This document shows, piece by piece, positions 50,143 through 59,630 of a stretch of 64,000 bases of DNA (the stretch's first letter is position 1; the number at the start of each line of letters is the position of its first letter). The position numbers and the translations under genes were made by a program. The stretch spans positions 62,001-126,000 of the forward strand of contig NZ_JAAALB010000001.1 of assembly GCF_009905545.1 (NCBI RefSeq). The letters are read 5' to 3'. The DNA is from Cellulophaga sp. BC115SP (GTDB taxonomy: Bacteria; Bacteroidota; Bacteroidia; Cytophagales; Spirosomataceae). The notes under the pieces were generated by a model that saw only the letters and a list, made by a program, of their open reading frames with translations, ran no database searches and was not told where the DNA came from.

Positions 50143-51512
50143 AACTACTCATAAAAATTGCTGGACAAACGGTAGACGTTTCTCCAGATACAGCCATCAA
50201 CCTTGTGCGAAAAAGTCCGGTGTTTCAGCGAGATGAAATTATTGGAGATTATGCCGAGGAAATCAACCTACCTTTTACCTTACAAAACGATAGGATTTTG
50301 GGGTATTTTAGGCATCCACAGTCAGCAACGGCTATCCAACGAATGTACTGTGAGCAATATGTAAATACCAATATGCTTACTCGTGGCTATGTGTTACCGA
50401 TAGAAGCGATTGATAATTATCGACTGGCTTACACTTCTGGGCTTGCAGATGCTTTTGGCAATATCAGAACCAAAAGTTTAAGAAGTATCGACTTTGGAAG
50501 CATTGCTTTACCGACCAATTACAACAATACCCTAACCAATACCTATCAAAATGGTGGTTTTGTATTTCCCTGCATTTGGTCACCCGAATTTTACCAAAAT
50601 CCCCCTGAAGGGTTCAACGGAAAAATCAATGACTATAGCAATGGCTATACCACCGGGCCAAAAGTACCCATGTTTTTTGTCAGGTATATTCTTGAACAAA
50701 TAGCCTCACTTACTGGCTTTATTTTTAGTTTCGATACACCCGAAATCAACCATTGGATTATCTACAATACGCAAAGCTTGGATTCTTTAGGAGCGATTTT
50801 ACCGCAAAATCATTTACCTGATTTAACAGTAGGGCAATTCTTATTGGAGTTTGCCAAGCTCACCAATTCGGCGCTGTTCTTTGATGTACCTAATCGTACG
50901 CTCCAGTTCAAAACCCGAAAAAGTATTTATCAATCTGAATGTACTTTGGACTGGAGCAAAAAGGCAAGCCCCATCAAAGGTAAAATTCCATTTGGATCAT
51001 CTGGTTTGGAGTTACTGTTTACCGAGGATTCAAACGATGGAGTCACAAAACTTATGCCTCTTGAAAGCTACCTAAGTACAGGAGCCAACGAGGATATTAC
51101 CAAAATCGAAACCGTTTGGAGTACCCTCCCTACGGTTAACGGTCTCCCTTATACCCTCCAGCAAGGCATCACTGTAGGGCAAAACGACAAAACATTTAGT
51201 CCAAGGATTTTACAATGGAGTGGATTACAAAACGGGATTCCCCTGGCAAAAGCAGAAACCAATTCTCTTGAGCTTTTTTGGAATACTACTAATGGGCTAT
51301 TCAATCGCTATTATCAGGAAGAAGAATGGCTCAATCAAAACACCTTTATCATACCTCCAGTAACCTTGTACATAACCGAAAGTGATTTGGCACAGTGGAC
51401 ACCCGACCAAAAGGTCCATATCAACGGAGTAAATTATTTATTTGACCAAATCGAGTGTCCTTTACACAACCTCTCTCAAGGCTGTATTGGCACTGCTTAC
51501 CGTGTTTATTGA
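50139..51512 (+). CDS. Phage tail/baseplate protein, unknown
   Basis: 457 aa beginning KLLIKIAGQTVDVSPDTAIN, a beta-rich protein of a type seen in Bacteroidota prophages in the tail region. It overlaps the previous gene by 4 bp (ATGA) and is coupled to the next. No named family recognised, so the function is inferred from position. Confidence 0.55.
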   Translation: MKLLIKIAGQTVDVSPDTAINLVRKSPVFQRDEIIGDYAEEINLPFTLQNDRILGYFRHPQSATAIQRMYCEQYVNTNMLTRGYVLPIEAIDNYRLAYTSGLADAFGNIRTKSLRSIDFGSIALPTNYNNTLTNTYQNGGFVFPCIWSPEFYQNPPEGFNGKINDYSNGYTTGPKVPMFFVRYILEQIASLTGFIFSFDTPEINHWIIYNTQSLDSLGAILPQNHLPDLTVGQFLLEFAKLTNSALFFDVPNRTLQFKTRKSIYQSECTLDWSKKASPIKGKIPFGSSGLELLFTEDSNDGVTKLMPLESYLSTGANEDITKIETVWSTLPTVNGLPYTLQQGITVGQNDKTFSPRILQWSGLQNGIPLAKAETNSLELFWNTTNGLFNRYYQEEEWLNQNTFIIPPVTLYITESDLAQWTPDQKVHINGVNYLFDQIECPLHNLSQGCIGTAYRVY

Positions 51513-52054
51513 TGGAAGAATTAGAAAAACTTTTCGAAACAGAGCTAAACGAAATACAAGATGCTGCCGTCTTGTATTTCCAACGGTTTATCAAAGAACG
51601 AGGATTAGTGCTTACCAATGAGCTACACGAACAGTTCAAAAAATCGGTTATTGTTGTGGCAAGTGAGCTGTACGCTGAGGTAAAAATCAGTTTCCATCAT
51701 TACGGAAGATTTTTGGATCTAAAAACTATGCAGTTCAGAGGGGGCAAACCCGACCCTGAAGGAGCGCTTATTGAAGGGTTAAAAAAGTTTATCGCTTTTA
51801 AAGGCTTATCAGATTTTAATGGAATACCTGGGTACTACGGCGCCAAACGAATGCCTATCACAAGCGTAGCTATCAACCGCCTAGCCTATGCAATGGCATA
51901 CAATCGTGTAAACCGAGGAACAGTAAGACGTCGTGGCGACGGCTGGTACAACAAAGGAAGGTCAATGTTTGTAAGGGATGTTAGAAGAAGGATGCAGAGC
52001 TCAATTGCGGAGTTAATTACCTCAGAGATTGCAAAGAAAATGGAAATGACATAA
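51512..52054 (+). CDS. Tail-region protein with duplicated 3' end
   Basis: 180 aa from the ATG at 51512 (TGATG junction). A start at 51455 would overlap the previous gene by 57 bp. It is helical and basic towards the C-terminus (NRGTVRRRGDGWYNKGRSMF). The last 27 codons are echoed in a fragment at 52632-52729, where a similar C-terminus ends differently. The inserted minus-strand gene lies between the two. Confidence 0.55.
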   Translation: MEELEKLFETELNEIQDAAVLYFQRFIKERGLVLTNELHEQFKKSVIVVASELYAEVKISFHHYGRFLDLKTMQFRGGKPDPEGALIEGLKKFIAFKGLSDFNGIPGYYGAKRMPITSVAINRLAYAMAYNRVNRGTVRRRGDGWYNKGRSMFVRDVRRRMQSSIAELITSEIAKKMEMT

Positions 52055-52072
52055 AATTTAATAAGCATAGAT

Positions 52073-52531
52073 TTAAAGAATAGGTATAGAAAAATTTAAT
52101 GACATTCTGCACTGAAGACAGAATGAGTTCCTAGTTCCCTGAGAACCTGAAACATATCCATGTGCTTTGTATCTATCTGTTAAAGAAGTAAACTTTACTA
52201 AATCTTGAACATCCGTTGTAGAGACCCTCTGTCCAAATTTTTCAACGAAACCTACAGTTTGGTCGAGAGGTAATAGAGCATTGTAGTAATATATTCCATT
52301 AGGTTTCTTTTGAACCTCTAGTATTCCATATGTGATAGCCAATTTCTGATATACATATATATCACATGGATAATAAAAAATGGAGTTATATGCCGAATTC
52401 ACATCACCATTTATATGCTTATTATTTTTGGTGATGTTGCTAAAAGTCATTTCTTCTAAAACTTGAAATGTAAGTGGGGACTCAATTCGTCCGCATGTGT
52501 TGCAATAACAACTTGTAATAGTTTGATTCAT
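52073..52531 (-). CDS. Moron gene on the opposite strand, zinc-ribbon-like
   Basis: 152 aa encoded against the direction of all neighbouring phage genes. The N-terminus has CYCNTCG (about 8-14) and the C-terminus CLQCRM (about 138-143), giving a possible zinc site from the two ends. The body has no recognised motif. Opposite orientation, low GC and flanking duplicated tail-gene sequence mark it as a later insertion. Confidence 0.55.
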   Translation of the reverse strand: MNQTITSCYCNTCGRIESPLTFQVLEEMTFSNITKNNKHINGDVNSAYNSIFYYPCDIYVYQKLAITYGILEVQKKPNGIYYYNALLPLDQTVGFVEKFGQRVSTTDVQDLVKFTSLTDRYKAHGYVSGSQGTRNSFCLQCRMSLNFSIPIL

Positions 52532-52631
52532 GTTGAAATGATTTAATAATGATTATATTTTAAAAACCAAATTTTTACACAAAAAAGTTCCTTAAGAATG
52601 AATAAATTTTCAAATTATTGATTAATTCATT

Positions 52632-52729
52632 AGAAGAAGGTCGATGTTTGTGAGGGATGTTTGGAGAAGGATGCAGGGAGCTATTGCGGAAATCATTTTG
52701 AAGCAAATGAGTAAAGTCCTAACTTTATG
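52632..52729 (+). pseudogene. Displaced 3' fragment of the 51512 tail gene
   Basis: Translation in frame gives RSMFVRDVWRRMQGAIAEII-, homologous to the end of the gene at 51512-52054, which has RSMFVRDVRRRMQSSIAELI. The nucleotide match is about 80% over roughly 65 bp. It has its own stop at 52727-52729 but lacks a start and the first 150 residues. It is probably the original 3' end, separated by the insertion at 52055-52631. Confidence 0.75.
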
Positions 52730-52745
52730 AATACAAAGATGAAAA

Positions 52746-53615
52746 ATGGAACAATTTATTGAATCATACAGCAATAGAGATATTTCTCTACTAGTTTGGA
52801 CTTTAATTATTGGTGGAGCATTTTTGATATTCACCTATTTTAAAACACCGGAAATTATAATCTCAGTTTGGAAAGCATTTACGCCTTTAGTAGGGTTTTT
52901 ACTATTATTTATGCTTTATTATTTAGCATTAATTCTTTTTCTATTTAAAACAGGTTTCTGGAATTATTCATTATTAAAGGACACTGTATATTGGTTTATA
53001 GGTGCTGGATTCACTTTATTTCTTGATGTAAATAATATTAAATCAATTGAAGATATAAAGCATAAAATCCTTGAAGATATTAAATTGGTTGCGATATTTG
53101 AATTGTATCTTTCTACTTATACATTTAGCCTTGGGATTGAATTATTACTCCTTCCTTTCATCACAAGTCTCGTACTATTACACGAGATAGTTAAAAGAAA
53201 GTTTGGTGAATTTCACCAAACCAGTGTGAGATTAGAAAAAATATTATCATTAATCGGATTTGTACTTGGTATTTACATCATTGCTCTATCAATTAAATAT
53301 GGTGATTTTTTCACGCTAAGTAACTTAAAAACCCTAGTGCTTCCTTTTATAATTATTCTTGGTGTATCTCCTTTTATTTACTTACTCGTAATCTATGTTA
53401 TTTACGAAAGTATTCATGTCAACTTTGTTTTCTTTATCAAATACTACAACAAAGATTTTAGAAAAGTATGGTACTTTCCATTAAAATTTGCGATGCTTAA
53501 CTTAAATAAACTCGAATATCTCAGTAATAATTTATATAAAATACAATTTGACACACGATATGAATCATTCGAAGACTTTAAACGAATTATCCGTAGTCCT
53601 GTAAAGTACGATTAA
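52746..53615 (+). CDS. Polytopic membrane moron, unknown
   Basis: 289 aa with about six or seven membrane segments and very low GC, unlike the tail genes on both sides. No known transporter or defence motif is seen. It lies between the tail gene fragment and the tape-measure gene, a place where other phages carry cargo genes. Superinfection-exclusion-type roles are possible but unproven. Confidence 0.55.
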   Translation: MEQFIESYSNRDISLLVWTLIIGGAFLIFTYFKTPEIIISVWKAFTPLVGFLLLFMLYYLALILFLFKTGFWNYSLLKDTVYWFIGAGFTLFLDVNNIKSIEDIKHKILEDIKLVAIFELYLSTYTFSLGIELLLLPFITSLVLLHEIVKRKFGEFHQTSVRLEKILSLIGFVLGIYIIALSIKYGDFFTLSNLKTLVLPFIIILGVSPFIYLLVIYVIYESIHVNFVFFIKYYNKDFRKVWYFPLKFAMLNLNKLEYLSNNLYKIQFDTRYESFEDFKRIIRSPVKYD

Positions 53616-53682
53616 TTTTATCCTACCAACCCAAATACCCCCCCCTTACCTTGGTATAGAATAATCAAACTATTCTATACCA

Positions 53683-56600
53683 ATGAATCTTGTAGAAGAA
53701 AGCACCGTAGTTTTTCGCCTTGATGGGCGCCCCTTCCTTAGCGAACTCTCCCAAATAGAAGCTCAACTCGTAGAAGCCAAAGACAAACTTGCTGGCCTTG
53801 AAAAAGGAACCAAAGAATGGGCTGACCAAAAGGCTGTTGTCCGTGAGCTGGCTAGTGCTGTCGAAACAGCTCGTCACCAAATGGACCTTAGCGAGCTAAC
53901 CGTTAAACAACTCACTGACCTTCAGCGCGACATGGTGAAAGTCATGAAGGATAGTGTTGTCGGCTCTGACGAATATAATGCTGCGGCTCAAAGGCTATCT
54001 GAAATCAATCCCATTTTACAAGGTGTACGAGACGATATGCGAAGCCTTGGCGAAGAACCCGAAAAGCAAAAAGGTATTTGGGAACAATTCAAAGAAGATT
54101 TTACTCGTGCCTTTTCGGTTGTTTCAGTTTTTGAAGCAGGAAAAGCCGTTTATGATTTCGTATCAGACAGTGTTAGAGAATTTAAGGTTTTCCAAAGTGC
54201 AGCGGCTGATTTATCTGCCGTTACTGGAGCAACAGGTGACGATCTCAAATATCTTACCGATACAGCTAAACAAACAGCACCAGAGTTTGGCATGATGGGA
54301 AACGAAATGTTAGAAGCTTACAAAATGATGGCTTCTGCTAAACCCGAATTGCTCGACCAAAAAGAACTACTTGCCTCTACAACCAACGAGGCCATCAAAT
54401 TAGCTCAAGCAAGTAAAATGGAGCTAGGTCCTGCAACCGATGCCCTTGCCAGTAGCTTAAACCAGTTTGGAGAACCAGCCAGCTCAGCCAGTCGCTTCAT
54501 TAACGTAATGGCAGCAGGTGCCAAAGAAGGCTCAGCCGAAATCAACGAAATGGCAGCCGCCCTCAAAAATTCAGGTACTGTGGCCTCTGCTTCCAAGGTT
54601 AGTTTTGAGCAAACCAATGCCATTTTACAATCCCTCAGTACGATTGCCTTAAAAGGTGGCGAAGCTGGTAATCAGCTAAAGAATGTTTTGCTAACCCTAT
54701 CCGCAGGTGCTAAAGAAACCAATCCACAGGTGGTAGGTCTGGACAAAGCCATTGAAAATTTAGGTAATAAGCAACTTTCAACGGCTGAAATTGCCAAGCT
54801 TTTCGGTAAAGAAAACGTAGTGGCTGCACAACATATCATTACACATGGTAAAGAAATCACTGAATTAACCAAGAAACTTACTGGTACTTCTGAGGCTTAT
54901 TCTCAAGCCGCTAAAAATACAAATACCCTTGATTTTCAAACAAAGCAAGCAAGTTCAACAGTTTCAACACTTAAAACAGAAATTGGATCAGGTCTTGAAC
55001 CTATTTTAGTAAAGGTAACTGCAGGCTTTATCACTTTTATAAATACCATAAGGGCTGTACCCTCATTCGTTCGTGAAAATAAGGATATGTTCATTGCCCT
55101 TGGGGCGGCAATATTGGCTTTCAATGGGCATTTAATTGTAGCAACGGCCTCAAGTTTAGCTCATGCGGCAGGTGAAAAAGCGGCTACAATTGCCAAAACT
55201 GCAAGCACATCCGCTCAATGGTTGTTAAATACAGCACTTACAGCCAATCCCATCGGAGCAGTAGTAGCAGGTATCGCCTTACTAGTTGGTGGTCTAGTTA
55301 CCTGGTACAAAAACTCTGAATCTTTGCGAGCTGTAATAAATGGTTTATGGGAAAGTATCAAAGTAGGGGTTGATTATGTACAAAAGCTCACCACTAAAAT
55401 CACGTCATTTATCCAAGAATCAACCCTGATTCAAGGAGCTGTAGGCGTAATAAGTACGGGAGTAGAAAAAATGATGTCCATTCTAAATACAGGCTGGGCA
55501 ATTGTTAGCACTGTGCTGGGATACCTAAAAACTGGAATTGTTGCTCTAACTGCTCCAATCAATAGTTTTATAGCTCTAGCGCAAAAAGCAGTTGGAATAT
55601 TTACAGGACTATTATCTGCTATTACTCCAGATATATTCAAACAAGCTGGTAATAAAATTGGCACTGCATTTTCTCAAGGCTATGCAGAAAAGATGAACGA
55701 AGGTAGAAAAGCCCAAGAAAGTGAACATCAAAAGCATCTTAATAATACCGCCGACGCTTCCAAAAAGACTACAAAAGCCATTGCCGAAAATGACGTTTCG
55801 GAGCATAAAGAAACCCTTTCTAAAAAGGAAATAGCAGCGGCTAAACATCGTCAGGAGGAAATAAAACGTGCCAAAGAAAAAGCACAAAAAGAACGTGAGG
55901 ACCAATTAAAAGAAGAAAATCAAGCGCTCAATGAAATCAAAAAGATGGATATTGAGCGTATCAAAGACGAAAATACCAGGGAAGTTGCCCAGCTCAAGTT
56001 TAAACACCAACAAGAATTGGCGCAAATTGCCCAATCCAAGGCTAGCCAAACTACCAAAGCTGCATGGGAAAAAGCCCTTAACGATAAACTCATTCGTGAT
56101 ATTGATGCACTAGAAACCAAAGCTCGAAACGAAAAAGTAGCCGATGAGAAAAAGGCAGCTAGCGAAATCGCCAAAGACCAAGATACTAAACGTCAAGCCA
56201 AAATAAAGAACTCATTCGATGCTGAAAAAGCCATTAATGAGTTTGAATTACTAACGGCTCGAAATAATCAAAACGAAATTCAAAGGTTAAAGCTTCAGCG
56301 CCTCGATATCGAAAAGCGAGAAACCTTGGCTAAACTTGATGCTGAATTACAAGCCGAAAAACGAACCCTTCAGGAAGCGTATGAATCTGAAGTAGCCAAA
56401 GCGGCAGCCTCTGGACGAGACACTACTGAAATTCATAGAAGGTACCGAGCTGACCAAATGAGTCTCGATCAAAAGTATTTGGCTGAAAGTTCGCTTGCAA
56501 TCGCTAACTATCAACAAGTAAAAACCAAGGAGCAGGAAGACCACAACAAACTAAGAGAAGAAAATCACAAAAAGTTTTATGCAGGTCTCAAAGCCTTAAT

Positions 56601-57765
56601 GGATGGCGATTATAATGGTTTTATCGATGGACTCACCGCCAAACTTGGAGCTGATACCAAAAACCTAGATGCTAGAACCAAAAATTTTATTAGTCATACC
56701 GATAAGGTTGGAGAATATGCCAATATGGGTTTTGACTTTTTGAAAAAACTCAGTGATTTGCGCCTACAACAAGATGTAAATAACCTCAACAAAGAAAAGG
56801 AAACTCAGCTTAAAGCTTGGGAGGAAAAGTACAGTAAAGGACTCATCAGTAAAGATGAGTACGAGTCTAAAACCGACGAACTTAACAAACAATATGCTGC
56901 CAAAGAACAACAGCTAAGAAAAGAGGCCTTCGAAAAGCAAAAGAAAATGGATATTGCCCAGGCACTGATTAATGGCGCTTTGGCAGTGGTAAAATCCTTA
57001 GCGATGTTTGGGTGGCCTTTTGGTCTCATTGCAGCGGCAGCAGCTGGTGTAATGACAGCAGTACAAGTGGCATCTATCAGCTCCAGAACTTTTGCCCAAA
57101 AAGGGGCAGTCATCAAAAACGCTGGTGTACCACAAGGCTCTAGACATGGAAACAAATATGGGGATGCAGGTATCCAACTAATCGACCGTACTACTGGCCA
57201 TGAAATTGGAGAAATGGAGGGTGGTGAACCTATCATGATTTTGTCGAGGAATACCTACCAAAACAACAGGCCTGTAGTAGATAAGCTTTTACACAGCTCT
57301 CTACACCGGAACGGTGCACCTATTTACCGAGATGGTGGTTTGATGTTCGACAACGGTGGTACACTTGATGAAAGTGTACAAGACCGTATTCGAGAAAAAC
57401 GAGAAGCAGAAAGACAACAACAAGAGGAAAAACAGCAAAGTGATGCAGTTCAAGCCGAAGCAAATACTACTGCAGGGGACGGCAATAGCCCAGCGGCAAA
57501 CAATGGCATGGGCGATACCACTGCTCAAGAACAGGCCATTGCCGAAAATACCAAGCTTCAAAAGGAAATAGCTTCAGGGGTTACCAACACGGTACAAGAA
57601 CTCAAGGATAGTAATCTAACCGAAAGAGAGATTTTGTCCGAGCTTAGAGGAATGCGAGGTGACATGAATCGTCTTTTGAATAGTATCAATTCAAACACCG
57701 CCAAAACAGCAGACCGAACCGCCAACCTTAGCTCTTTGGCAGTTATTGCTAGTAAGTTCAAGTAA
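53683..57765 (+). CDS. Tail tape measure protein
   Basis: 1360 aa, the largest protein of the phage. The TP901-type core (about 160-420) is recognisable: FQSAAADLSAVTGATGDDLK, MGNEMLEAYKMMASAKP and FGEPASSASRFINVMAAGAK. A membrane-like hydrophobic region (about 460-600) follows, then a long charged coiled coil (about 700-1080) and a Gly-rich hydrophobic patch. It sets tail length and helps DNA entry. By the usual rule of about 1.5 angstrom per residue, a tail near 200 nm is predicted (inference). Confidence 0.88.
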   Translation: MNLVEESTVVFRLDGRPFLSELSQIEAQLVEAKDKLAGLEKGTKEWADQKAVVRELASAVETARHQMDLSELTVKQLTDLQRDMVKVMKDSVVGSDEYNAAAQRLSEINPILQGVRDDMRSLGEEPEKQKGIWEQFKEDFTRAFSVVSVFEAGKAVYDFVSDSVREFKVFQSAAADLSAVTGATGDDLKYLTDTAKQTAPEFGMMGNEMLEAYKMMASAKPELLDQKELLASTTNEAIKLAQASKMELGPATDALASSLNQFGEPASSASRFINVMAAGAKEGSAEINEMAAALKNSGTVASASKVSFEQTNAILQSLSTIALKGGEAGNQLKNVLLTLSAGAKETNPQVVGLDKAIENLGNKQLSTAEIAKLFGKENVVAAQHIITHGKEITELTKKLTGTSEAYSQAAKNTNTLDFQTKQASSTVSTLKTEIGSGLEPILVKVTAGFITFINTIRAVPSFVRENKDMFIALGAAILAFNGHLIVATASSLAHAAGEKAATIAKTASTSAQWLLNTALTANPIGAVVAGIALLVGGLVTWYKNSESLRAVINGLWESIKVGVDYVQKLTTKITSFIQESTLIQGAVGVISTGVEKMMSILNTGWAIVSTVLGYLKTGIVALTAPINSFIALAQKAVGIFTGLLSAITPDIFKQAGNKIGTAFSQGYAEKMNEGRKAQESEHQKHLNNTADASKKTTKAIAENDVSEHKETLSKKEIAAAKHRQEEIKRAKEKAQKEREDQLKEENQALNEIKKMDIERIKDENTREVAQLKFKHQQELAQIAQSKASQTTKAAWEKALNDKLIRDIDALETKARNEKVADEKKAASEIAKDQDTKRQAKIKNSFDAEKAINEFELLTARNNQNEIQRLKLQRLDIEKRETLAKLDAELQAEKRTLQEAYESEVAKAAASGRDTTEIHRRYRADQMSLDQKYLAESSLAIANYQQVKTKEQEDHNKLREENHKKFYAGLKALMDGDYNGFIDGLTAKLGADTKNLDARTKNFISHTDKVGEYANMGFDFLKKLSDLRLQQDVNNLNKEKETQLKAWEEKYSKGLISKDEYESKTDELNKQYAAKEQQLRKEAFEKQKKMDIAQALINGALAVVKSLAMFGWPFGLIAAAAAGVMTAVQVASISSRTFAQKGAVIKNAGVPQGSRHGNKYGDAGIQLIDRTTGHEIGEMEGGEPIMILSRNTYQNNRPVVDKLLHSSLHRNGAPIYRDGGLMFDNGGTLDESVQDRIREKREAERQQQEEKQQSDAVQAEANTTAGDGNSPAANNGMGDTTAQEQAIAENTKLQKEIASGVTNTVQELKDSNLTEREILSELRGMRGDMNRLLNSINSNTAKTADRTANLSSLAVIASKFK

Positions 57766-57767
57766 TC

Positions 57768-58991
57768 CTATAGTACTGGGAATGATTCCAAAATCTCAGA
57801 TTCAAGGAACATTCCCAGGCTTTTCAAGTACTTATCAGTTTGCTCAAGTGAGCTATGACGGCACATTCTTTGAATCAGTTTAATATCCTTGGTAGCCCGA
57901 TAGAGCGCAATTACACCAGTATCTTTCCACGAGTATTGAGAGTAATTTTTATTCTTCAAATTCAGTGCATCAAGTACTTTCGCATGCTGAAGATAAAACC
58001 ATCTATCCCCTGGACACTTCAACCCCGGACGACCTTGTAAAGTAAAAATGTAAAGCTCTGGATCATAATCTCGGAGTTTGTATTCCTGTATCAATTCTTC
58101 AAGTCCTCTCGATATCTGAACATATTGAGTTTTTCTATTTTTGGCGTCATCAGAACGTACTCTAATATAGTGCTCTCCAATATCTCCAATTTTCAAATTA
58201 CGAACCTCTTCCCCAGGGCGAAGGAAAGTATAATACATAATGGCCAAGTATAACCATAGTTGCGGATTTGGATTAGTTTCTGTAAGATATGTTTTAATTA
58301 ATGCTCTATCAGTATCTGAAAAAGCCACTCGTTTTCCAATTTCTATAGGCAAACTTTCCATTTCAGTAAAGGGATTCTCTTTTACAATTTTCCGACGCAT
58401 CAAAAAATTAAAGAAGATACTCATCGTTCCAATGCTAGTCTTGGTGGTCTTATTCGAGAGCTCCAAACCTCCCTCTCTCCTTGTCTTCAGAAGGTGGTCG
58501 AAAAACTCAAAAGCCATTTGACCAGAAAACTCCGTAACCTCTCTAAAATTTGGATAGTACTTAATCAGAAAATTAGTGTAGCGTTTAAGATGTGATTTAT
58601 AAGTCCGTAGAGTATTTCGCTTTTTGGTATTTTGTGTAAACTTGAGAAACAAAGAAACATAATCAAAGACAGTACTTTTCTTTTCTTCAGCCTGAGGGCT
58701 TACGGGTAAAACCTTCTTTTTCTTATCAACGGTATAGGCTCCATTCTTCAACCAGGTACTTATCTCTTTAATAAGGTTTTTAGAATCCTTATAACGCTCT
58801 TGTGCTGTAGTTCCTTTAGGAGTCAAACGTTTCCTTTCAAGCTTCGCTAAATCAATATTCCAGATATAGAAAGTTATCAACCAAGGCTTAGAAACATCCC
58901 CGTTGTAGTCATTCAAACGGGGTAGTCTAAACTCGTATTTGTATTCCTCTTTTGATGCTTTTACTGCCATTTTTTGTCTGTTTACTGCCAA
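57768..58991 (-). CDS. int: Tyrosine-type phage integrase
   Basis: 407 aa. Phage_int_SAM-like domain at about 105-205 and catalytic domain at 220-395. R258 is in FLRPGEE, a lysine candidate is near 282-287, H379 is in CRHSS, and the nucleophile Y388 is in TDKYLKSLG. Box II normally reads HxxR but here is WKDTG (355-359), a replaced motif also found in some Bacteroidota integrases. The gene is 70 bp from attR and convergent with the tape measure, as expected for integration in ssrA. Confidence 0.9.
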   Translation of the reverse strand: MAVNRQKMAVKASKEEYKYEFRLPRLNDYNGDVSKPWLITFYIWNIDLAKLERKRLTPKGTTAQERYKDSKNLIKEISTWLKNGAYTVDKKKKVLPVSPQAEEKKSTVFDYVSLFLKFTQNTKKRNTLRTYKSHLKRYTNFLIKYYPNFREVTEFSGQMAFEFFDHLLKTRREGGLELSNKTTKTSIGTMSIFFNFLMRRKIVKENPFTEMESLPIEIGKRVAFSDTDRALIKTYLTETNPNPQLWLYLAIMYYTFLRPGEEVRNLKIGDIGEHYIRVRSDDAKNRKTQYVQISRGLEELIQEYKLRDYDPELYIFTLQGRPGLKCPGDRWFYLQHAKVLDALNLKNKNYSQYSWKDTGVIALYRATKDIKLIQRMCRHSSLEQTDKYLKSLGMFLESEILESFPVL

Positions 58992-59021
58992 ATTTTTGCC
59001 ATTCCGAGGGGTATAAACGCA

Positions 59022-59056
59022 AAAAACCGCTTATACAGGCCGTATAAGCGGTTTTT
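59022..59056. terminator. Phage-supplied terminator for ssrA
   Basis: AAAAACCGCTTATAC pairs perfectly with GTATAAGCGGTTTTT (15-bp stem, short loop). It lies directly beyond the tmRNA 3' end on the phage side of attR and would terminate the minus-strand tmRNA transcript. Confidence 0.88.
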
Positions 59057-59060
59057 AATA

Positions 59061-59082
59061 GTGGAGACGGAGAGATTCGAAC
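59061..59082. repeat. attR core (22 bp)
   Basis: Identical to 17442-17463. On the minus strand it forms the 3' end of the intact tmRNA. The base after the shared core differs from attL: A at 59060 (minus T) makes the 3' end read ACTA instead of ACCA. Confidence 0.92.
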
Positions 59083-59457
59083 TCTCGTCCAGACAAGGAA
59101 ACTCATAGCTTTCTACACGTTTAGTCTTGATTAATTGTCGGGAATACTTTGGTTCAAGCCGGACCAAAAATACTCCTTAGACTCGGTATACTAAATTTTA
59201 CTCAGAGACATCAGTAAAACCCGACTCTGCTTGTCGTCACCCCAATTCCACACGGCAGAGTTTGGCATGGAGGGATGTGGCAGGAAGCATCAACCTAGTT
59301 GAAAGCGACCTAAGACTTATCCTAAATTAGGAATTAAGCTGCCATGGCATACGAAGTATTGCCAGTTATTGTTTGAGTTGATTTTTAACAGGAGGTCTAC
59401 CCTACTCCCGACGTGCTTACTATCAGAATACACAAGCTGTCAATACCGGTCGTCCCC
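59062..59457 (-). ncRNA. ssrA: Transfer-messenger RNA (tmRNA)
   Basis: The 5' end GGGGACG (59457 downward) pairs with CGTCTCC at the 3' end (7-bp acceptor stem with one G-U), and the discriminator A is at 59062. The T-arm GTTCGAATC is present. The tag reading frame, on the minus strand from 59363 to 59334, reads GGC...TAA and encodes GNTSYAMAA, close to the known Cytophaga tag GEESYAMAA. The length of about 396 nt is normal. The mature 3' CCA is not encoded in this prophage state and must be added by enzyme. Confidence 0.94.
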
Positions 59458-59479
59458 AGTATTTTATCTTATTAAGGTG

Positions 59480-59487
59480 CAAATATA
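59480..59487 (-). promoter_or_regulatory. -7 box of the ssrA promoter
   Basis: Minus-strand TATATTTG fits TAnnTTTG and lies 23 bp upstream of the mature 5' end. A -33 TTTG at ideal distance is not clear. Confidence 0.5.
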
Positions 59488-59630
59488 ACAATAATTCATC
59501 AATTTCTAAAATTCAAATCAATTATGCGTATATCGCTCCTGCAAATCTCATAATCGGTGAGATTAAAAAATCTTCAATACTCTAATAGCTAATTATTTCA
59601 CATTGGGTATTTGTCGAAAGCCTCAACATT

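Larger units (their letters stand above)
17442..59082. mobile_element. Prophage integrated in the 3' end of ssrA
   Basis: A 41.6-kb element bounded by two exact 22-bp copies of the tmRNA T-arm/acceptor sequence (17442-17463 and 59061-59082). A tyrosine integrase sits beside the right copy and a repressor near the left one. It contains replication, head, terminase, portal, lysis and long-tail genes with no broken structural gene, so a siphovirus-like temperate phage is inferred. It appears potentially complete. No recognised excisionase or antirepressor was found. The order head genes, then terminase and portal, then lysis, then tail is unusual. Confidence 0.93.

Noticed and set aside
57768-58991. 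Integrase inactivated
   Set aside because: Box II is atypical, but the other catalytic residues (R258, H379, Y388) are in place and the same replacement occurs in Bacteroidota integrases.
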